DNA from: an uncultured Enterobacterales bacterium
Lineage (GTDB): Bacteria > Pseudomonadota > Gammaproteobacteria > Enterobacterales > Enterobacteriaceae
Direction: 5' to 3'
DNA: 53,257 nt
NCBI GenBank assembly: GCA_946478305.1
Contig: CAMLBO010000023.1
Location: 1 to 53,257, forward strand
Shown piece by piece: positions 7,428 to 15,929 of this stretch. The number at the start of each line of letters is the position of its first letter. Positions within the stretch are counted from its first letter, which is position 1. A program made the position numbers and the translations under genes. Below the pieces are notes generated by a model. It saw nothing but the letters and a program-made list of their open reading frames with translations, did not search any database and was not told where the DNA came from.

Positions 7428-10192
7428 TGCGCTCCACCATTGGCACAGGTGACGGGTTTGGATGGCCAGAACTGATGCCCCTTGGAGTCGCTGATTATCC
7501 GCTGATTACAGCGGAATTGCAGTTGTGCAATCACACCGCCGTTGGTATTCAATAACTGTGCCTGACCTTTCATGCCAGCCCAAACGCGTTTTTCACTAAA
7601 ATCCCCTGCCCATTCGAAGGCTGGCACCATAGCAAAACGCCCACCAAGGTTGATAAAACCGTAGTTAGAACCATAAGTGGACTGCTTAACGGCTTTCGCC
7701 AAACCGTCCTTCACAGGCCCAACGCTGTTGAAATAAGGGCCGATGATTCTTTTGCCATTAGCGTCGATAAATCCATATAAACCTTTACTGTCGCGCAGTG
7801 GCACCGTGCCTTCGCTGGCATTATGCACCTGCACACTATCCGGGCCAGCATAGCGCTGAATTTCATGTCCGGCACTGTCGAACAAAACAGTCTCGCCAGT
7901 GGCATTATCGTTGAGCACCAGACGTGCCATGGACGACAACGGCTCAGCGGCTTCAAATCCAGCGAGGGGTTCTCCCCCCGCGGAGTCAATTAATGTAACG
8001 TGGTTATCACTGACGGCACTGGCCCAGTTGAGTGGCTGTACAAAATTGAGCGCGGCTGAATAGAGCGGTTGTATTTGCCACTCCCCCTGAGCATCGATAG
8101 CGCCAAAACGCGGCCCAAACCCAAGCATCACCCATTCGCCATCGATATTCGTTGATGCAGGAACAATAGCTTTACTGACTGCGGCACGACCATCGTTGTC
8201 AATCAAAGCAACACCGCCATCACCTGGCTGTACCAGCCAGTGATCTTTTCCTACATTAAGCGGTTTGCTGAGTAAGTCTGTTGCGACCTTCTGACCATTC
8301 AACGCATTGAACATACTAAAGTGGTTAGCCGAGTTATCTCGTTCGCCAGGTTGGTTGTTATCCGCAATAGTGAACATGGCGTCACCAATATATTGCGGTT
8401 TACTACTGAGGTCTGCATCTGGCGCTATCGCCCATTTGCCACTTAATGCAATCACACCCCAACCGTTATCGGCCTTAGCCAATGCGTAACCTTGGTGGAA
8501 ATCCTCCAGTTCACTAAACTGCGGGGCCGCCAGAATACTCTTGCTTTTAATATCCCACAGTCCCCACCGGCGTTCTTTGCCTTCACCTTCGGCCGTCAGC
8601 AAGATTCCAGAACTGATACGCTGGCTGCTTTGCAGTATTAAGGGAGGGACATCAACTACATTCCCGGTGCGATCGATGAGGCGCTTGCCCTCACTGTTTT
8701 TATCATCAGTGAATGCCCAGCTGTACTCTCCATCAAAAGGTGCAATCTGGTTAAATGTGGGCTGAATGGCCCATTCGCCCAAGGCATCAACCGCCCCCAT
8801 TTTATTATCTACGGTGTGAACCAGAAGCGGAGCCTGATGCACATCAGTGTCAATAGTTGCCCACTGAGGGTCAGAGAACACCTGCCCTTGAGAGGTCAAG
8901 ATAGCGACAGTTTTTTTAGTGTCATTAGGCTTGAGCAGCGCCCAAGGTAAACCTGAACTGTTACCGCCATCCGTCTCCGGTGTAACAGAGTTGTCTCTCA
9001 GTTCGCGGGCAGCCAGAGGTTGAACCTGATAGTCACGTAGAGTGCTCAATACCGCATCCGTCAATAATCCAACGCCGTTGTTATCATAAATCTGCACAAC
9101 CTGAGAGGATTTTGTGTCGGTTTGCATCACCCAAAGATATTGACCTTGTTGCAACAGTTGGGGTTTATTGGCTTTAATATTGATGACCTGATTTTGTGCA
9201 CCAATAAAGATAATTCCTTTAGTCCCTTTCGTTACCAGCCAATCCCCCCAATGCAATAAGTCTCCAGACTGATCGGCAGCAATATCCTGCACTTTCTCAA
9301 GTTTGCCGTTCAGCAACTGCTGAACATTATTGCCATCAGTGACGAGCCAACTGCCGGACTTAAGCACATCAACGGATTTGTACTGTTCTTTATTTAAGGC
9401 CGCACCCTGCTTGTCGAAGAAACTCCATTCGGCCTTTCCCTTGACCGCGACAACATCCCCATTGAGCAAAGGTGCATTTCGGGTTTTTAAAATCATCGGA
9501 TCAATGGCCCATTCGCCATTTTCATCAAGATAGCCCCAGTAACCGCTGTCCGCGGCATCACGGCGCTGTGCGGGAACCCATCCTGACTGAGGTTTCCCCA
9601 AAGCCATGATGTCCTCTGGCAGTGCTAATGATTTCCCCGTCTCGGCATTCCATAAGGTCGGAGATACCTGAACCTCAACGCTGGCTAATGACTGACCTTT
9701 TACGAATCCTTCGCTGGTAAGCGATGCTGCAAAAGGCAAGGTTTTCACGGCCGCACCTTTGCGATCAATAAGGACCAGCCGGTTATCAAGCACTACCAAT
9801 GCCGTCCCCTGAGCATTGAAATCGGTTGCATGGGAAAAACGAGGTTCAATTGACCAATGGCCTTTTTTATCGATATAACCAAATTGTTCCTCTTTTCGCG
9901 CAACGGCTAAATCATTTGAAAAACCCTGAACATCGCGAAAAGCCGGTTCTATAACCATATGTCCCGTCAAATCAACGTAACCCCACAGTGGCAGAGTATC
10001 TCGCGTTGACCCCATTAATACGGGTGATAATCCTTGCTGGAAGGGCATCTGACAGTTCTCAGCCGTTTTTGAATTACTGCATGCCCGTATCCGCGCATCT
10101 TCTGCGTGAGCAGGCAAACTAAAACTCGCATTCAGAACTAACGCTAACGCGCTAAAATTCCTGATATGTTTGAATGTGTCGGAGCAAATCAT
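7424..10192 (-). CDS. Exported WG-repeat protein, first of a tandem pair
   Basis: 922-residue protein with an N-terminal signal peptide (hydrophobic stretch about 13-28, cleavage after LPAHA). It is followed by about ten WG-type repeats, for example LWGYVDLTGHMVIEPAF, QFGYIDKKGHWSIEPRF, YWGYLDENGEWAIDP, LYGFIDANGKRIIGPYF and NYGFINLGGRFAMVPAF. Cysteines occur as a pair right after the signal (RACSNSKTAENC) and as a pair at the C terminus (FRCNQ and VTCANG), the same plan as the downstream gene, so the two look like diverged duplicates. ATG10192 is preceded by AAGGGA. It heads a minus-strand operon with the second WG gene and probably the ASCH gene. The function cannot be read from the sequence. 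Confidence 0.85.
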   Translation of the reverse strand: MICSDTFKHIRNFSALALVLNASFSLPAHAEDARIRACSNSKTAENCQMPFQQGLSPVLMGSTRDTLPLWGYVDLTGHMVIEPAFRDVQGFSNDLAVARKEEQFGYIDKKGHWSIEPRFSHATDFNAQGTALVVLDNRLVLIDRKGAAVKTLPFAASLTSEGFVKGQSLASVEVQVSPTLWNAETGKSLALPEDIMALGKPQSGWVPAQRRDAADSGYWGYLDENGEWAIDPMILKTRNAPLLNGDVVAVKGKAEWSFFDKQGAALNKEQYKSVDVLKSGSWLVTDGNNVQQLLNGKLEKVQDIAADQSGDLLHWGDWLVTKGTKGIIFIGAQNQVINIKANKPQLLQQGQYLWVMQTDTKSSQVVQIYDNNGVGLLTDAVLSTLRDYQVQPLAARELRDNSVTPETDGGNSSGLPWALLKPNDTKKTVAILTSQGQVFSDPQWATIDTDVHQAPLLVHTVDNKMGAVDALGEWAIQPTFNQIAPFDGEYSWAFTDDKNSEGKRLIDRTGNVVDVPPLILQSSQRISSGILLTAEGEGKERRWGLWDIKSKSILAAPQFSELEDFHQGYALAKADNGWGVIALSGKWAIAPDADLSSKPQYIGDAMFTIADNNQPGERDNSANHFSMFNALNGQKVATDLLSKPLNVGKDHWLVQPGDGGVALIDNDGRAAVSKAIVPASTNIDGEWVMLGFGPRFGAIDAQGEWQIQPLYSAALNFVQPLNWASAVSDNHVTLIDSAGGEPLAGFEAAEPLSSMARLVLNDNATGETVLFDSAGHEIQRYAGPDSVQVHNASEGTVPLRDSKGLYGFIDANGKRIIGPYFNSVGPVKDGLAKAVKQSTYGSNYGFINLGGRFAMVPAFEWAGDFSEKRVWAGMKGQAQLLNTNGGVIAQLQFRCNQRIISDSKGHQFWPSKPVTCANGGAQ

Positions 10193-10770
10193 CCGATTCC
10201 CTTAATGGCCTGATAATGAGAAAGTTTAGCGCACAAACCCTGATGATATCCGCTGAAGACGCGTTAAACGGTATAATTCCGAGAATAATCAAGTTAAATG
10301 ACACCAGTACGCTACTGCATATAGGGTGTCAGCTTGAGAGAGAAAAAGCAGCTAATTTATTACCCTGTAACCAATGAATACACTTTATAACGGCACTTTT
10401 GAGTAAAAACTCAACGTTTATTTGCAATGTTCTGTTACTGGTTTGCTTTGTTATTGAAAACACACAGTTTTCAGGCGGAAAATCTCCATGCTGATTTCCC
10501 CTTAAAATCGCCAATTGCCACTCATATTAAAAAACGTCCCTGTGCAAATCTATGTAGAAAATCGCATTTTGCGGAAGCCTTCGACAATAACATTAATCTC
10601 TTACATCAATTACATAGCGGTATTGAATTGAACATTCCAACGTGAAAAAAAGTCATACTGACATCCCTTTTCTGTGTTGCCATCCTCCCACTCACATTGC
10701 ATGCTGTCTTAAACGTCACATCGCCGTTTGGCCTCCATACCCGTTTTTTCGGAGCAGACAGAATACCGCC
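10193..10770. other. Divergent intergenic region between WG operon and amidohydrolase gene
   Basis: 578 bases separate the two divergent starts. The sequence is AT-rich, with no ORF showing a convincing ribosome site, and should hold the promoters of both transcription units. An in-frame GTG at 10642 could extend the amidohydrolase by 43 residues, but that extension (cysteine- and proline-rich) does not look like the family. Confidence 0.5.
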
Positions 10771-11961
10771 ATGAATAATAAAAACTTTTGCACGCTCACT
10801 GACGTGGCCGATCTTGAGTCAGGCTTACGTGAGATTCGTCAACGCTTGCATCAACACCCTGAACTTTCGAATCAAGAAGCTGATACAGCGGCGCTGGTCG
10901 CCAGCAAGTTACGCGCGCTGGGTTTTGACGTTACGACTGGCATTGGAGGTCATGGCGTCGTAGGGACCATGACCCGCGGTCAGGGAAGCCGAAGTATCGG
11001 TATTCGGGCAGATATGGACGCCCTGCCTATTACTGAACAAACCGGCGTGAGCTACACCAGTCAGCACCCTGGCAAAATGCACGCCTGCGGACACGATGGT
11101 CACACTGCGATGTTATTAGGTGCCGCTGAACAACTCTCCCGCGCCCAAAACTTTTCCGGTACAGTCCACCTTATTTTCCAGCCTGCAGAGGAGATTGGTT
11201 TTAACAGTGGTGCTGAAAGAATGCTCGAAGAAGGTTTGTTCGAACGTTTTCCTTGTGATGCCATATACGGTTTGCATAATCATCCTGGATACCCGGTTGG
11301 AAAAATGATGTTTCGTTCGGGGCCGTTCATGGCAGCGTGCGATACAGTAAACATTACTATTCATGGCAAAGGAGGACATGCAGCACGACCACATATGACT
11401 GTAGATCCTATCCTTGTAGCCAGCAGTTTAGTGGTGGCATTACAGACTCTGGTTTCGCGCAATATCGACCCTAATGAAACTGCAGTAGTGACCGTTGGTT
11501 CACTGCATTCTGGACATGCTGCCAACGTCATTCCTGAAACCGCGCGACTTGAAATGAGTGTTCGTTCATTTGATGCTGGCGTGCGTAAAATTCTCGAGGA
11601 ACGTATCCGTGAACTGGTCGAACATCATGCCACCGGTTACGGTGCCCGTGCGGAGATTGAATATGTCCCTGGCTACCCGGTATTAGTGAATCACCAATGG
11701 GAAACAGAGTTTGCCCAAGAAGTAGCAAAAGAGTTACTGGGAAATGAGAACGTCGTAGAAAACTTACCTCCTATTTCAGGAAGTGAGGATTTTGCTTATT
11801 TCCTGCAACAAAAACCGGGGTGTTTCCTGCGTTTGGGTAACGGTGACAGCGCGGTACTGCATAATCCCGCCTATAACTTCAACGATGAAAGTCTGATATT
11901 TGGGGCTGCATTCTGGACCCGTCTGGTCGAGCGTTATCTGGTTAATACTCCCACCGAATAA
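10771..11961 (+). CDS. M20 family metallo-amidohydrolase (hippurate/IAA-amino acid hydrolase type)
   Basis: Zinc-dependent aminoacylase-like hydrolase of about 396 residues, the usual size for the M20D/HipO-AbgA group, which cleaves N-acyl amino acids. The metal-binding motif HACGHDGH is at residues 104-111, the catalytic FQPAEEIG stretch near 138, the bridging HNHPGYPVG near 170, and the C-terminal metal ligand region SGSEDFAYF near 345. I placed the start at ATG10771 (MNNKNF) because homology begins there; GGAG is rather far upstream (17 nt). It is followed by a terminator at 11969. Substrate is not determinable from the sequence. No transporter gene lies next to it, unlike abgABT. Confidence 0.88.
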   Translation: MNNKNFCTLTDVADLESGLREIRQRLHQHPELSNQEADTAALVASKLRALGFDVTTGIGGHGVVGTMTRGQGSRSIGIRADMDALPITEQTGVSYTSQHPGKMHACGHDGHTAMLLGAAEQLSRAQNFSGTVHLIFQPAEEIGFNSGAERMLEEGLFERFPCDAIYGLHNHPGYPVGKMMFRSGPFMAACDTVNITIHGKGGHAARPHMTVDPILVASSLVVALQTLVSRNIDPNETAVVTVGSLHSGHAANVIPETARLEMSVRSFDAGVRKILEERIRELVEHHATGYGARAEIEYVPGYPVLVNHQWETEFAQEVAKELLGNENVVENLPPISGSEDFAYFLQQKPGCFLRLGNGDSAVLHNPAYNFNDESLIFGAAFWTRLVERYLVNTPTE

Positions 11962-11968
11962 CAATTTG

Positions 11969-12004
11969 TAAGGCCGCCGCCGGTGGCGCGGCCTTATTGT
12001 TTTT
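11969..12004 (+). terminator. Terminator after amidohydrolase gene
   Basis: Stem taaggccgc (11969-11977) pairs with gcggcctta (11988-11996), followed by ttgttttt. Confidence 0.8.
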
Positions 12005-12033
12005 ATATCGGTTTCTAACAACTGAAAAAGTCC

Positions 12034-12732
12034 TTAGCGGCAAAAACCAAACCAGCGCATCCCAAAATGAAAATGATTAGCATGGACCGCGTTATAATCA
12101 GGCCCGATTGAATTGCCAAAATATGGACAACTGCCGTCAAATATAGCGTGGATAAATTCGCCCTCGTGCCCCTCTGCTTTCCAACCTTTTAGTACCGTAA
12201 CATTCGTGCCATTCGCAAAATGAAAACTGGCAACATCAAGTGCTTCTGCCGTAGCATGTTCACTTAACCTCCCCTCTTTACGGTTATACACGTTGCGGCA
12301 AGCATAACTGCCAAGATGATCAATGCGTGTAAGGGCAGAGCCAAATTGTGCCTGTGCCAGTGGCTTTGCGACTTGTGAAATAAACATCGCACTACTTAGG
12401 GCCAGCCAACAACTGGCGAGAAAGCTTGAGCTGAGCGTAACAGCGCCAAATCGCTGTACGCGTACCGGTGCAGAAAGCGGGCAGTTTCCTCCCATGTTAC
12501 CAGCAATAATAAATGATATAGCTCCTGCTTCCCTGGCATTTTTTAGCGCAGCAAAACAGGCTTGTGGGTTTTTATCCAGGCGTCGCAGTTTGTATTTAGC
12601 AATGAAATTAGGGGGATCAGTAACCTGCAATGGGGTAAAAGGATTGTACTGCGTGGGTAACACATAATTGAACCAGGGCGCAAAGCAGATCAAAAGACCA
12701 AATAAAATCAGGATGCCAACAAAGTATCGCAT
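12034..12732 (-). CDS. Extensin-like C-terminal domain protein, membrane-anchored
   Basis: 232-residue protein with one N-terminal membrane segment (about 3-25) and a cysteine-containing outer part that matches the bacterial extensin-like C-terminal domain family. Family hallmarks are the SEHATAEALDVASF block near 157, GWKAEGHEGEF near 183, the DGSCPYFG cysteine, and the terminal GPDYNAVHANHFHFGM. The conserved His and Asp residues resemble those of peptidoglycan-active metallopeptidase folds, so a cell-wall role is possible but unproven. The likely location is periplasmic and tethered. It lies convergent to the amidohydrolase gene and upstream of the SdsR region. Confidence 0.85.
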   Translation of the reverse strand: MRYFVGILILFGLLICFAPWFNYVLPTQYNPFTPLQVTDPPNFIAKYKLRRLDKNPQACFAALKNAREAGAISFIIAGNMGGNCPLSAPVRVQRFGAVTLSSSFLASCWLALSSAMFISQVAKPLAQAQFGSALTRIDHLGSYACRNVYNRKEGRLSEHATAEALDVASFHFANGTNVTVLKGWKAEGHEGEFIHAIFDGSCPYFGNSIGPDYNAVHANHFHFGMRWFGFCR

Positions 12733-12812
12733 CAGAGAGAGCCTTATTACTGTAAGGTTCTGTCGCTTACAGTGAGTAATTTACGAGGATAATTATCAGT
12801 TTAGTATACCCT

Positions 12813-12947
12813 CTAAACTTTTGAATTCGGCTGCTCATATTTTACATCTCTTAGGCTAAGCTTACCCTCGACTGACATAACCCTACACAGCGTTTGATAG
12901 TTTAAATACACGGAGAGTCTGTGTCCCTCTCTACGTTTCATCATCAT
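12813..12947 (-). CDS. Candidate 44-residue small protein
   Basis: A 44-codon ORF starting with three ATG codons (first at 12947) has GAGG six bases before the first ATG. The product begins MMMKRREGHRL and is mixed-charge, with one cysteine and no membrane segment. I recognise no family. The good ribosome site and isolated position between the extensin-like gene and SdsR make it a candidate only; a plus-strand terminator at 12972 lies just outside it. It could equally be chance. Confidence 0.3.
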   Translation of the reverse strand: MMMKRREGHRLSVYLNYQTLCRVMSVEGKLSLRDVKYEQPNSKV

Positions 12948-12971
12948 AGTTATCCTCGAATTACCCTTTCT

Positions 12972-12996
12972 GCCCGCCAAAAGCGGGCTTTTTTTT
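12972..12996 (+). terminator. Orphan plus-strand rho-independent terminator
   Basis: Stem gcccgc (12972-12977) and gcgggc (12983-12988) with loop caaaa is followed by eight T. It works only for plus-strand transcription, yet no plus-strand gene is visible upstream of it within this intergenic region. Confidence 0.75.
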
Positions 12997-13032
12997 GACC
13001 ATATGTTGATGGCGGGCAGCAGAGATGAGGCA

Positions 13033-13135
13033 AAAAAAAGACCGAATACGATTCCTATATTCGGTCTAGGGAAATGGCTCTTGGGAGAGAGCCGTGCGCT
13101 AAAAGTTGGCATTAATGCAGGCGGTTAAGCCGTAC
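13033..13135 (-). ncRNA. sdsR: SdsR (RyeB) small RNA
   Basis: The minus strand reads as the sigma-S-dependent, Hfq-binding sRNA SdsR, known to repress targets such as ompD, tolC and mutS in enterobacteria. The conserved body is nearly identical to the E. coli RNA: CCTGCATTAATGCC, then AACTTTTAGCGCACGG, then CTCTCCCAAGAGCCATTTCCC. The terminator hairpin (agaccgaata arm at 13039-13048, partner ending at 13067) runs into a T8 tract. The 5' end is placed near 13135 by alignment with the E. coli start. A sigma-S type -10 (CTACGCTT on the minus strand, about 13142-13149) sits just upstream. Its position beside yebY matches E. coli. Confidence 0.93.
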
Positions 13136-13141
13136 AACTTA

Positions 13142-13149
13142 AAGCGTAG
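13142..13149 (-). promoter_or_regulatory. Sigma-S type -10 element of sdsR
   Basis: Read on the minus strand this is CTACGCTT followed by TAA, matching the extended sigma-S -10 consensus (CTAYRCTTAA). It is about seven bases upstream of the predicted SdsR 5' end. Confidence 0.75.
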
Positions 13150-13275
13150 CTGAGCTCTGGTTATTTTCCAGCCAGTTTGTAACCGGGTGATAACAACAAC
13201 ACTAAATTAATTACTCTTTGTGACAACAACCTCAAAACATGCCATTAACAATGCAAATTTGGCATGACACTTCTT

Positions 13276-13611
13276 TCAGCAGAGTGTCTCAGCCTTGGCA
13301 ATAAAGGGTGCCAGGCTCATCTTCTGCCCAGGGTTTTGTGGATCGTCTAGCAGGATTTTTTCCAGTGGTACAGCCTGCACCTGATGCGCCTTGACTTGCT
13401 TCTGCGCAACATCATTTAGCGGATATTGGGCCAGAGTGCTGTCATTGATGACATACAGTGCTTTACCAGGACGGCACTGCAGCATCACTTCCTCCCGGGT
13501 GAATGCCCAATCTTTACCATATTGCAGGCGGGTGACCGTTGCGAGTTCTGGAGCCGCTAAACTCGTGGCGGAGAGTGTCATCAGCAGACAGGCAAGGAGT
13601 GATTTCCTCAT
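13276..13611 (-). CDS. yebY: YebY, periplasmic DUF2511 protein
   Basis: 111-residue exported protein with a signal peptide (about 1-19, ending SLAA). It matches E. coli YebY strongly in [18 protein letters not shown] and the [15 protein letters not shown] end. Two conserved cysteines (about 47 and the C-terminal residue) could form a disulfide. Function is unproven, but it is the third gene of a yobA-yebZ-yebY copper-linked operon, as in E. coli. GAGGAATAGTC precedes ATG13611. Confidence 0.93.
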   Translation of the reverse strand: MRKSLLACLLMTLSATSLAAPELATVTRLQYGKDWAFTREEVMLQCRPGKALYVINDSTLAQYPLNDVAQKQVKAHQVQAVPLEKILLDDPQNPGQKMSLAPFIAKAETLC

Positions 13612-13662
13612 GACTATTCCTCAATTTTCTTATCAAAATACGGGTACAAATTTTTCAGGTTT

Positions 13663-14547
13663 TTAGCGAGGCGCCAGCGTAGCAAACCAGCTCACCAACA
13701 GCAGCACTGAAAGTGACAGCCCTATTTCGAGCCAGGTGGCTTTAACCAGACGTCGGTGCGCCAGCTGCGGGTTAAGCGCCATCAACGGTACCAATCGGTA
13801 ACGGTTATAAAGCGCAACGCCAGCCATGCAGCCCACCAGCATAAGTTTCACTAGCAGTAGCAACTGATACAGGGATGACAAGTCTGTCGGCCAGCGCTGT
13901 AAAATAATTGCACTGTTAAGAACCCCGGTGATGATGACCATCCCGACCGCCACATGCCCCCAGGTTGAAAAACGGATAAGAGTGGAGATTGCATAGGGGC
14001 GGATCTCCTGATCTTCAGTGTTATGCAGGCACCAAAGCAGCGGTATCAGGCTACCAAACCAATAAGCAGCACTCAGCAAATGTACGGCGTGGTTACTTCG
14101 TTGAACAACGCCCAGCAGGCCTTCATGCATCGCTGCGTGGCCGACAAAAGCCAGGCTTAATAAGAGCGCGATACTGGAAAGCAGCAGTAATACCCCACGC
14201 CCTGGCAGCCAGTTCATCAGGCACACCAACAGCATAAATGCCGTCAGCAACAGATGCCAACGCCAAACTTCGCCGAAAGTAGTGGTAAGCACCAGCAGCC
14301 AGACATTCAGGTTCAGACAGTCTGGCCATCCGTTGCCCATCAGGCCGGCCTGAATTGCCAACATCCCCACTGAGGTCAATGCGGCCAGAACAGCGGAAAT
14401 CATCATCAGATGCTCGTTCTGGCGCAGTAATGTACTAGAGAAACTGCGAGGGGCCAGCAATATCACCATAACGCTGATGCCGAAAATCTGCATCAGCGAA
14501 GCAAAATGAATGAACCGACACAGGATAAAAAGCGTGGCCAGAGTCAT
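13663..14547 (-). CDS. yebZ: Copper homeostasis membrane protein CopD (YebZ)
   Basis: 294-residue inner-membrane protein with about eight hydrophobic segments, the family's usual size and topology. Recognisable CopD features are the RFIHFASLMQIFG start, GHAAMHEG near 135, HAVHLLSAAYWFGSL near 153 and FSTWGHVAVG near 193, carrying the conserved histidines. It is thought to move copper across the inner membrane together with CopC. It begins 3 bp after the copC stop codon, so the genes are translationally linked, and yebY follows after 51 bp. Confidence 0.92.
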   Translation of the reverse strand: MTLATLFILCRFIHFASLMQIFGISVMVILLAPRSFSSTLLRQNEHLMMISAVLAALTSVGMLAIQAGLMGNGWPDCLNLNVWLLVLTTTFGEVWRWHLLLTAFMLLVCLMNWLPGRGVLLLLSSIALLLSLAFVGHAAMHEGLLGVVQRSNHAVHLLSAAYWFGSLIPLLWCLHNTEDQEIRPYAISTLIRFSTWGHVAVGMVIITGVLNSAIILQRWPTDLSSLYQLLLLVKLMLVGCMAGVALYNRYRLVPLMALNPQLAHRRLVKATWLEIGLSLSVLLLVSWFATLAPR

Positions 14548-14550
14548 CGC

Positions 14551-14934
14551 TTATTGCACAGTGAAACTGTACTGCCCTTCTGTTTTATGGCCGTCGACGG
14601 AAACCACGTTCCAGGAAACGGTATATTTCCCTGCTCCGAGCGGCGTTGTCAGTGGCACAATAGCCTGCGTGTTGTCGTTGGCTGCGAGCGCCAATGCGCC
14701 AGTCTTAACCACTTTTTTATCTGGGCCCTTAAGCATGACTTTGCTGAAGCTTGGCTCAATCCCTTCGCTGAATCCTAAAGAGAGTTCAGTCGGCGAGGCT
14801 TTGAGGGTGGTATCAGCAGCAGGCGTCTCAGTTTTTAAGTGCGCATGGGCCAGAGCCTGTTGCGAAATCAGCCCGGCAACGAGAACGGCGGAAGTTGCCA
14901 AAATACGGCAGAGGGAAGAGGATTTTTGCGACAC
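14551..14934 (-). CDS. yobA: Periplasmic copper-binding protein CopC (YobA)
   Basis: 127-residue exported protein with a signal peptide ending at ALA/HAHL, which leaves the N-terminal histidine typical of CopC copper sites. The PAADTTLKASPTELSLGFSEGIEP region is the family signature, and VSWNVVSVDGHKTEGQYSFTV is the C-terminal strand pair with the conserved DGH. It binds Cu(II) in the periplasm and is paired with CopD downstream. It heads the copper operon. Confidence 0.93.
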   Translation of the reverse strand: MSQKSSSLCRILATSAVLVAGLISQQALAHAHLKTETPAADTTLKASPTELSLGFSEGIEPSFSKVMLKGPDKKVVKTGALALAANDNTQAIVPLTTPLGAGKYTVSWNVVSVDGHKTEGQYSFTVQ

Positions 14935-15067
14935 AATTTTTCCTTAGCTTTCTGGTTGAGGGATTTTATCGCCGCAACTTTAGCGCAAAGTGGCCTTGTG
15001 AGTCTGTCAAAATTAAGCGATTGAGACGCATTATCTGAATGCACGTCGCGTTTGGCACGTTTCGCAC

Positions 15068-15115
15068 AAAGAAAAACCGCAGCCTCGGGTGACAGAAAGT
15101 CCCTCAGGTCTGCGG
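15068..15115 (-). terminator. Terminator of ftnA
   Basis: On the minus strand, CCGCAG...CTGCGG forms the base of a long imperfect stem followed by TTTTTCTTT, directly downstream of ftnA. Confidence 0.7.
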
Positions 15116-15137
15116 CTTAGTGCGCTATGAGGCGTTA

Positions 15138-15644
15138 TCAGGCAACGGGCATCTGAGCTGCCATGGTTTTGAGATCTTTATCAACGAAGAATAGACCGTT
15201 ACCGGTATTGCTGACCAAGCCGAGTTTATCCAGTACGGATTTGAACAACGTCTCTTCTTCATGCTGTTCTGCTACATACCATTGCAGGAAGTTGAAGGAA
15301 GAGTAGTCTTTCAGCGTCATCGCCAGATCGGCCAGTTCATTAATCTTGTTGGTGATGTGTTGCTCATGTTCATAAGTCTGCTGGAACACGTCAGACAAGG
15401 AGTCAAACGCAACAGGAGGTGCTGCAATAGCGCCTAAAAGCGGCAGAGCACCGGTATCGCTGACATACTTGAACAGGCGTTGCATGTGCCCCATCTCTTC
15501 CTGAGAGTGCTTCATCAGGAACGCTGCCGCCCCTTCGAAACCCTTATCGCTGCACCATGCGCTCATTTGCAGATATAAATTGGCAGAATAGAACTCAAGA
15601 TTCAGCTGTTCGTTAAGCTGATCGATCATTTCTTTTTTAAGCAT
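15138..15644 (-). CDS. ftnA: Non-haem ferritin FtnA
   Basis: 168-residue iron-storage ferritin (E. coli FtnA is 165 aa). Ferroxidase ligands E17, E50, H53 and E94 are present, and FNLQWY-like [15 protein letters not shown] carries the further glutamates. A 24-mer cage storing Fe(III) in the cytosol is expected. TTGGAG precedes ATG15644. The upstream region is very AT-rich and holds three Fur-like boxes, consistent with the known Fur-dependent activation of ftnA in E. coli. In E. coli ftnA lies elsewhere; here it is next to the copper operon and holE. Confidence 0.96.
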   Translation of the reverse strand: MLKKEMIDQLNEQLNLEFYSANLYLQMSAWCSDKGFEGAAAFLMKHSQEEMGHMQRLFKYVSDTGALPLLGAIAAPPVAFDSLSDVFQQTYEHEQHITNKINELADLAMTLKDYSSFNFLQWYVAEQHEEETLFKSVLDKLGLVSNTGNGLFFVDKDLKTMAAQMPVA

Positions 15645-15810
15645 GATGACTCCAAAAAATTGGCATTAAGCAGGATGAATTCGTTATTTCCCTGCATTAT
15701 GCCGATCATCAAACAAAATAAAAACAGCTACGTCACATATATATTCCATTAAGTAACAACTATTTATAAGCATTTGTTTTTATTGCAATAAAAATTTAAT
15801 TTTAAATCTT

Positions 15811-15829
15811 ATTGAGAATCATTCACTAC
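15811..15829. promoter_or_regulatory. Fur-like box 1 upstream of ftnA
   Basis: attgagaatcattcactac contains the GAGAATCATT core typical of Fur boxes. It is one of three such sites within 120 bp between ftnA and holE. Confidence 0.6.
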
Positions 15830-15840
15830 CATTAAATATT

Positions 15841-15859
15841 AAAGAGAATCATTCTTATT
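15841..15859. promoter_or_regulatory. Fur-like box 2 upstream of ftnA
   Basis: aaagagaatcattcttatt repeats the GAGAATCATT core 30 bp after box 1, i.e. about three helical turns away on the same face. Confidence 0.6.
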
Positions 15860-15910
15860 CTTCATGATGTTTATTACTTCTTATAATTAAATAAACCAAT
15901 TTTTGTTTTA

Positions 15911-15929
15911 TGGAATAATTCTCATTCCC
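15911..15929. promoter_or_regulatory. Fur-like box 3 upstream of ftnA
   Basis: tggaataattctcattccc reads on the minus strand as AATGAGAATTATT, a good Fur-box core in the opposite orientation to boxes 1 and 2. Confidence 0.55.

Noticed and set aside
10642-10770. GTG start extending the M20 amidohydrolase by 43 residues
   Set aside because: The extension lacks family similarity and has odd Cys/Pro-rich composition; homology begins at the ATG at 10771.
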